This document shows, piece after piece, positions 63,336 to 64,000 of a stretch of 64,000 nucleotides of DNA (positions within the stretch are counted from its first letter, which is position 1; the number at the start of each line of letters is the position of its first letter). The notes below the pieces were generated by a model. It did no database searches, was not told the DNA's origin, and saw only the letters and a list, made by a program, of their open reading frames with translations. The stretch comes from JANQOZ01 sp045106555 (GTDB lineage: Bacteria; Pseudomonadota; Gammaproteobacteria; Xanthomonadales; SZUA-38): contig JBGCET010000013.1 of NCBI GenBank assembly GCA_045106555.1, positions 1 to 64,000 on the forward strand. The letters are read 5' to 3'. Both the position numbers and the translations under genes were made by a program.

Positions 63336-64000
63336 GAGGAAGAATCACCGGGCAAAAACGGATTGCCTGAAGAACCTCTGTCACCGCTGCGGGGCGGCTC
63401 ATCGTCACCGTCATCGTCGTGAGACGGCGAATCCGCTGCCGAGGCTTTGGCCAGTTCCATAACGCCAGCCACGGTGCCCAGCACGCCGGCGGTTTCCATC
63501 GGCATCAAGATCATCTTCTGGTTTTTTGCGGTGCCGATTTCTTTGAGGGCCTCTACGTATTTTTGCGCCACAAAGTAGTTCACTGCCTGCACGTTACCCT
63601 TGGCAATTGCTTGCGACACCATGTGGGTCGCTTTAGCCTCGGCTTCGGCCTGTCGTTCACGGGCCTCGGCATCGCGAAACGCCGCCTCTTTGCGACCTTC
63701 AGCGTCCAGCACGGCGGCACGCTTTTCTCCTTCGGCCCGCAACACTTCCGATTGGCGTTGGCCTTCTGCTTCCAGCACCGTTGCGCGTTTTTCCCGCTCG
63801 GCCTTCATTTGCCGGGCCATCGCGTTAACCAAATCTCTGGGTGGCGTGATGTCTTTAATCTCGATCCGGGTGACCTTAATGCCCCAGGGTGTTGTGGCCT
63901 CATCAACCACGCCCAGTAATCGCGCGTTGATTTCGTCCCGTTTGGACAGGCTCTCGTCCAGGTCCATTGCACCCAGCACGGTCCGAATATTGGTCATCAC
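63332..64000 (-). CDS. SPFH/stomatin-like protein, C-terminal part (truncated by the window edge)
   Basis: The C-terminal 222 residues of a prohibitin-homology (SPFH) protein. It has the end of the SPFH domain (TPWGIKVTRIEIKDITPPRDLVNAMARQM), a heptad-rich helix (EAEGQRQSEVLRAEGEKRAAVL) and a C-terminal Asp/Ser-rich tail. The N-terminal membrane segment lies right of the window. Together with NfeD it forms a typical QmcA/YbbK-type pair. Confidence 0.92.
   Translation of the reverse strand: MMTNIRTVLGAMDLDESLSKRDEINARLLGVVDEATTPWGIKVTRIEIKDITPPRDLVNAMARQMKAEREKRATVLEAEGQRQSEVLRAEGEKRAAVLDAEGRKEAAFRDAEARERQAEAEAKATHMVSQAIAKGNVQAVNYFVAQKYVEALKEIGTAKNQKMILMPMETAGVLGTVAGVMELAKASAADSPSHDDDGDDEPPRSGDRGSSGNPFLPGDSSS

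Overview
The window looks like the chromosome of a Gram-negative, flagellated, aerobic gammaproteobacterium of moderate GC. The clues are the order tRNA-Tyr/Gly/Thr-tuf and prs-rplY-pth-ychF, LolB beside hemA-prfA, a TonB receptor, PilU, an NfeD/SPFH pair, and a TIGR02999-type ECF sigma gene next to a TPR-kinase gene. The last trait and a secreted protein ending in FADGFE are familiar from Xanthomonadales/Wenzhouxiangella-like or marine Chromatiales-like lineages. That placement is inference. No rRNA, CRISPR array, prophage, transposase or integrase was seen.

Layout. 1-9.6 kb is core housekeeping: the start of tuf with three tRNAs, ychF, pth, rplY, prs, tRNA-Gln, lolB, a TPR lipoprotein, hemA and prfA; ispE is missing from its usual place beside lolB. 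9.6-20.2 kb is a chemotaxis locus: cheY-cheA-cheW-STAS-unknown-cheR-cheD-cheB, then an HDOD gene, a CheX-like gene, a second cheY and a chemoreceptor. Three sigma-28-like promoters serve it. 20.2-29.5 kb is mixed: a TlpA-like thioredoxin, YihY, ArsC/WrbA/DUF2069, a large unknown exported protein, a short asparaginase, PilZ, EtfBA and a NUDIX hydrolase. 29.6-36.3 kb is a four-gene set: a membrane Ser/Thr kinase, a TPR protein, a FadL-like outer-membrane protein and a second TPR protein that shares a module with the first. 36.4-43.4 kb holds ETF-QO, the 3-oxoacid CoA-transferase pair, a TonB-C-like TPR protein, TerC and an FG-GAP secreted protein.

43.5-45.1 kb is the oddest stretch. A DUF1801 gene is broken by a 4-bp tandem duplication. 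A small DMT/YdcZ exporter gene is flanked by long palindromes. Two of these palindromes have unrelated stems but nearly the same 23-nt core, on opposite strands. A short hairpin and a third long palindrome carry weaker versions of that core. I know of no described element of this design.

45.1-51 kb has a TonB receptor, a membrane winged-helix/beta-propeller regulator and an AraC-type regulator. 51-53.6 kb encodes reverse transsulfuration (CBS plus cystathionine gamma-lyase/synthase). 53.8-59.2 kb has a YdcH-like protein, an OmpA-type lipoprotein pair, PilU, a cyclic-nucleotide-binding-domain protein and a Tat-exported sulfite-dehydrogenase-like molybdoenzyme with its cytochrome c. 59.2-64 kb has a TPR-kinase with its ECF sigma factor, a small secreted protein, NfeD and a truncated SPFH protein.

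EtfAB with ETF-QO, plus the CoA-transferase, link fatty- or amino-acid oxidation to the quinone pool. The chemotaxis locus, PilU and PilZ point to motility. Two Ser/Thr kinases and two membrane or cytoplasmic regulators near envelope genes suggest envelope sensing.
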